41,090 nucleotides of DNA from positions 1 to 41,090 of the IMG/VR virus record IMGVR_UViG_3300032271_000294. One strand, 5' to 3'. Below the pieces are notes generated by a model, which worked only from the letters and a program-made list of their open reading frames with translations, searched no databases and was not told the DNA's origin. This DNA comes from a virus. Made by a program: the position numbers and the translations under genes. Below are positions 40,363 to 41,090 of the stretch, piece after piece (position 1 is the stretch's first letter; every line of letters starts with the position of its first letter).

Positions 40363-41090
40363 ATGAAAATTAATGATCTATTACAAGAAAGTTTTTGGTC
40401 CGATATTAAGAGTGGGTCTAAACGGCTTATCTCTTATTTCTCTAAAGTATTCAGCAAACTTCAATTTGGACAGAAGGTAGAAATCGATTTGTCTGACTAT
40501 TTATCATCATCCACTGCTTTAGATGAAGCAAAAAAGAACACTAAAGATCGAGAAGTTTTTAATTTAACTGCAATGATAGGCTACTACAATGAGTATTGTG
40601 TCGGCTGGAAGTTGGCCTATGGATTAGAACATAACGGAATCAAAATTAAAACAAATGTCTCCGAGGGATTAAAGCAATTTGCTGATAATTATCGTTCTTA
40701 CATTGTAGACAATATATTAAAGTTTAAACCAAATACCCCAGAGCAAGTTTTTGCTGAATTGAAAAGAGCCGAAGAAGGTGGTGAAATTATGGCAAAAAAG
40801 ATATGGGATGAAATTCGTGATGATCATGATTTCAAACTAATCGAAGTTGACATACATTTAACTGGTAGCATTGTTGATAAAGATGCACCACGTTCTGAAA
40901 AGGGCAAAGAAGATGTTAAGATAACTATTAGAAAGTTAGATACAGAAGAAGTGCTAGAAGAAATAAAAGCCAGTTTAAAACTTTACAAAAGTTCTAGTGG
41001 CGTTAATATATATAATGCTACTTTTGCCTCTTATCTAATGACAGTTATAACTGGTACAGAAAATCCTGCTACTGGTAAAAAAGCAATTGA
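40363..41090 (+). CDS. Partial protein with gp24-like leader MKINDLLQE/S
   Basis: The frame stays open to the window end, giving at least 242 residues. MKINDLLQE/S matches the T4 gp24 propeptide start almost residue for residue (INELLRE/S as I recall it), predicting cleavage after Glu9. The body is alpha/beta with KIKTNVSEGLKQFADNY, FKLIEVDIHLTGSIVDKD and EDVKITIRKL...EEIKASLKLYKSS. D...E-I-K could be a PD-(D/E)xK-type nuclease centre, but this is weak without the fold. It is the last gene in view and has its own late-type promoter. Function unassigned. Confidence 0.7.
   Translation, partial: MKINDLLQESFWSDIKSGSKRLISYFSKVFSKLQFGQKVEIDLSDYLSSSTALDEAKKNTKDREVFNLTAMIGYYNEYCVGWKLAYGLEHNGIKIKTNVSEGLKQFADNYRSYIVDNILKFKPNTPEQVFAELKRAEEGGEIMAKKIWDEIRDDHDFKLIEVDIHLTGSIVDKDAPRSEKGKEDVKITIRKLDTEEVLEEIKASLKLYKSSSGVNIYNATFASYLMTVITGTENPATGKKAI

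Noticed and set aside
1-41090. tRNA genes, CRISPR arrays, insertion sequences, integrase or attachment sites
   Set aside because: I looked for cloverleaf-like GC-rich segments, regularly spaced repeats, transposase motifs and integrase motifs and saw none; a covariance-model search would be needed to exclude a tRNA fully.

Overview
The window is one densely packed stretch of AT-rich DNA (roughly one third G+C by eye). All genes but one lie on the + strand, with short or overlapping junctions. It looks like part of a T4-superfamily myovirus genome. The T4-type core proteins are the large terminase (gp17), clamp-loader ATPase (gp44), ssDNA-binding protein (gp32), UvsX recombinase, a probable UvsY and a gp31/GroES-like co-chaperonin. 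T4-like late promoters (consensus near xATAAATAC) occur throughout. No integrase, transposon, tRNA or CRISPR array was seen. The host cannot be named from the sequence; it is presumably a Gram-negative bacterium. Genes run off both window ends.

Layout. 1-6981: end of a Lys-rich/acidic candidate head-core protein, then two virion proteins, including a 1212-residue putative adhesin with Ig-like repeats and a Ycf48/BNR-like propeller. 6995-9899: early-type block with a DnaE-derived small protein, the gp31-like co-chaperonin and gp44, closed by a bidirectional terminator. 9907-10686: PhoH on the minus strand. 10866-16608: two unknown conserved proteins, DnaJ and ClpA, then small proteins including a possible decoration protein. 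16664-22208: glycosyltransferase, FkbM methyltransferase, a 786-residue multidomain protein (nucleotidyltransferase plus three ParB-like domains), a class I methyltransferase and a mini-kinase. 22267-24139: small protein and large terminase. 24174-36116: tightly coupled accessory operon ending in three giant amidoligase-like paralogs. 36157-40351: gp32, a BPSL0761-like protein, UvsX, an acidic protein, UvsY-like protein and Dam methylase. 40363-end: a partial gene.

Most interesting reading. Several accessory proteins begin with a short peptide such as MKIRELLAE/S, MKINDLLQE/S or MKLYELF...L(N/D)E/V. This resembles the T4 gp24 propeptide and the capsid-targeting peptides of T4 internal proteins, which the gp21 prohead protease cuts after Glu. 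The 786-residue protein carries three VAE/(G/A) linkers that fit the same cleavage rule. I infer a set of enzymes packaged in the head and possibly injected: amidoligase-like proteins, a KxDG ligase-like protein, an HxGH nucleotidyltransferase, a mini-kinase and the ParB-like polyprotein. This is a hypothesis, not shown.

A second theme is expression. Three sigma70-like promoters and about six late-type promoters place the predicted transcription start within 0-3 nt of an ATG that has no Shine-Dalgarno sequence, suggesting leaderless mRNAs. Other genes in the window have ordinary Shine-Dalgarno sites. The phage also carries its own GroES-like, DnaJ and ClpA proteins. The ClpA keeps an IGF loop, suggesting it could redirect host ClpP.
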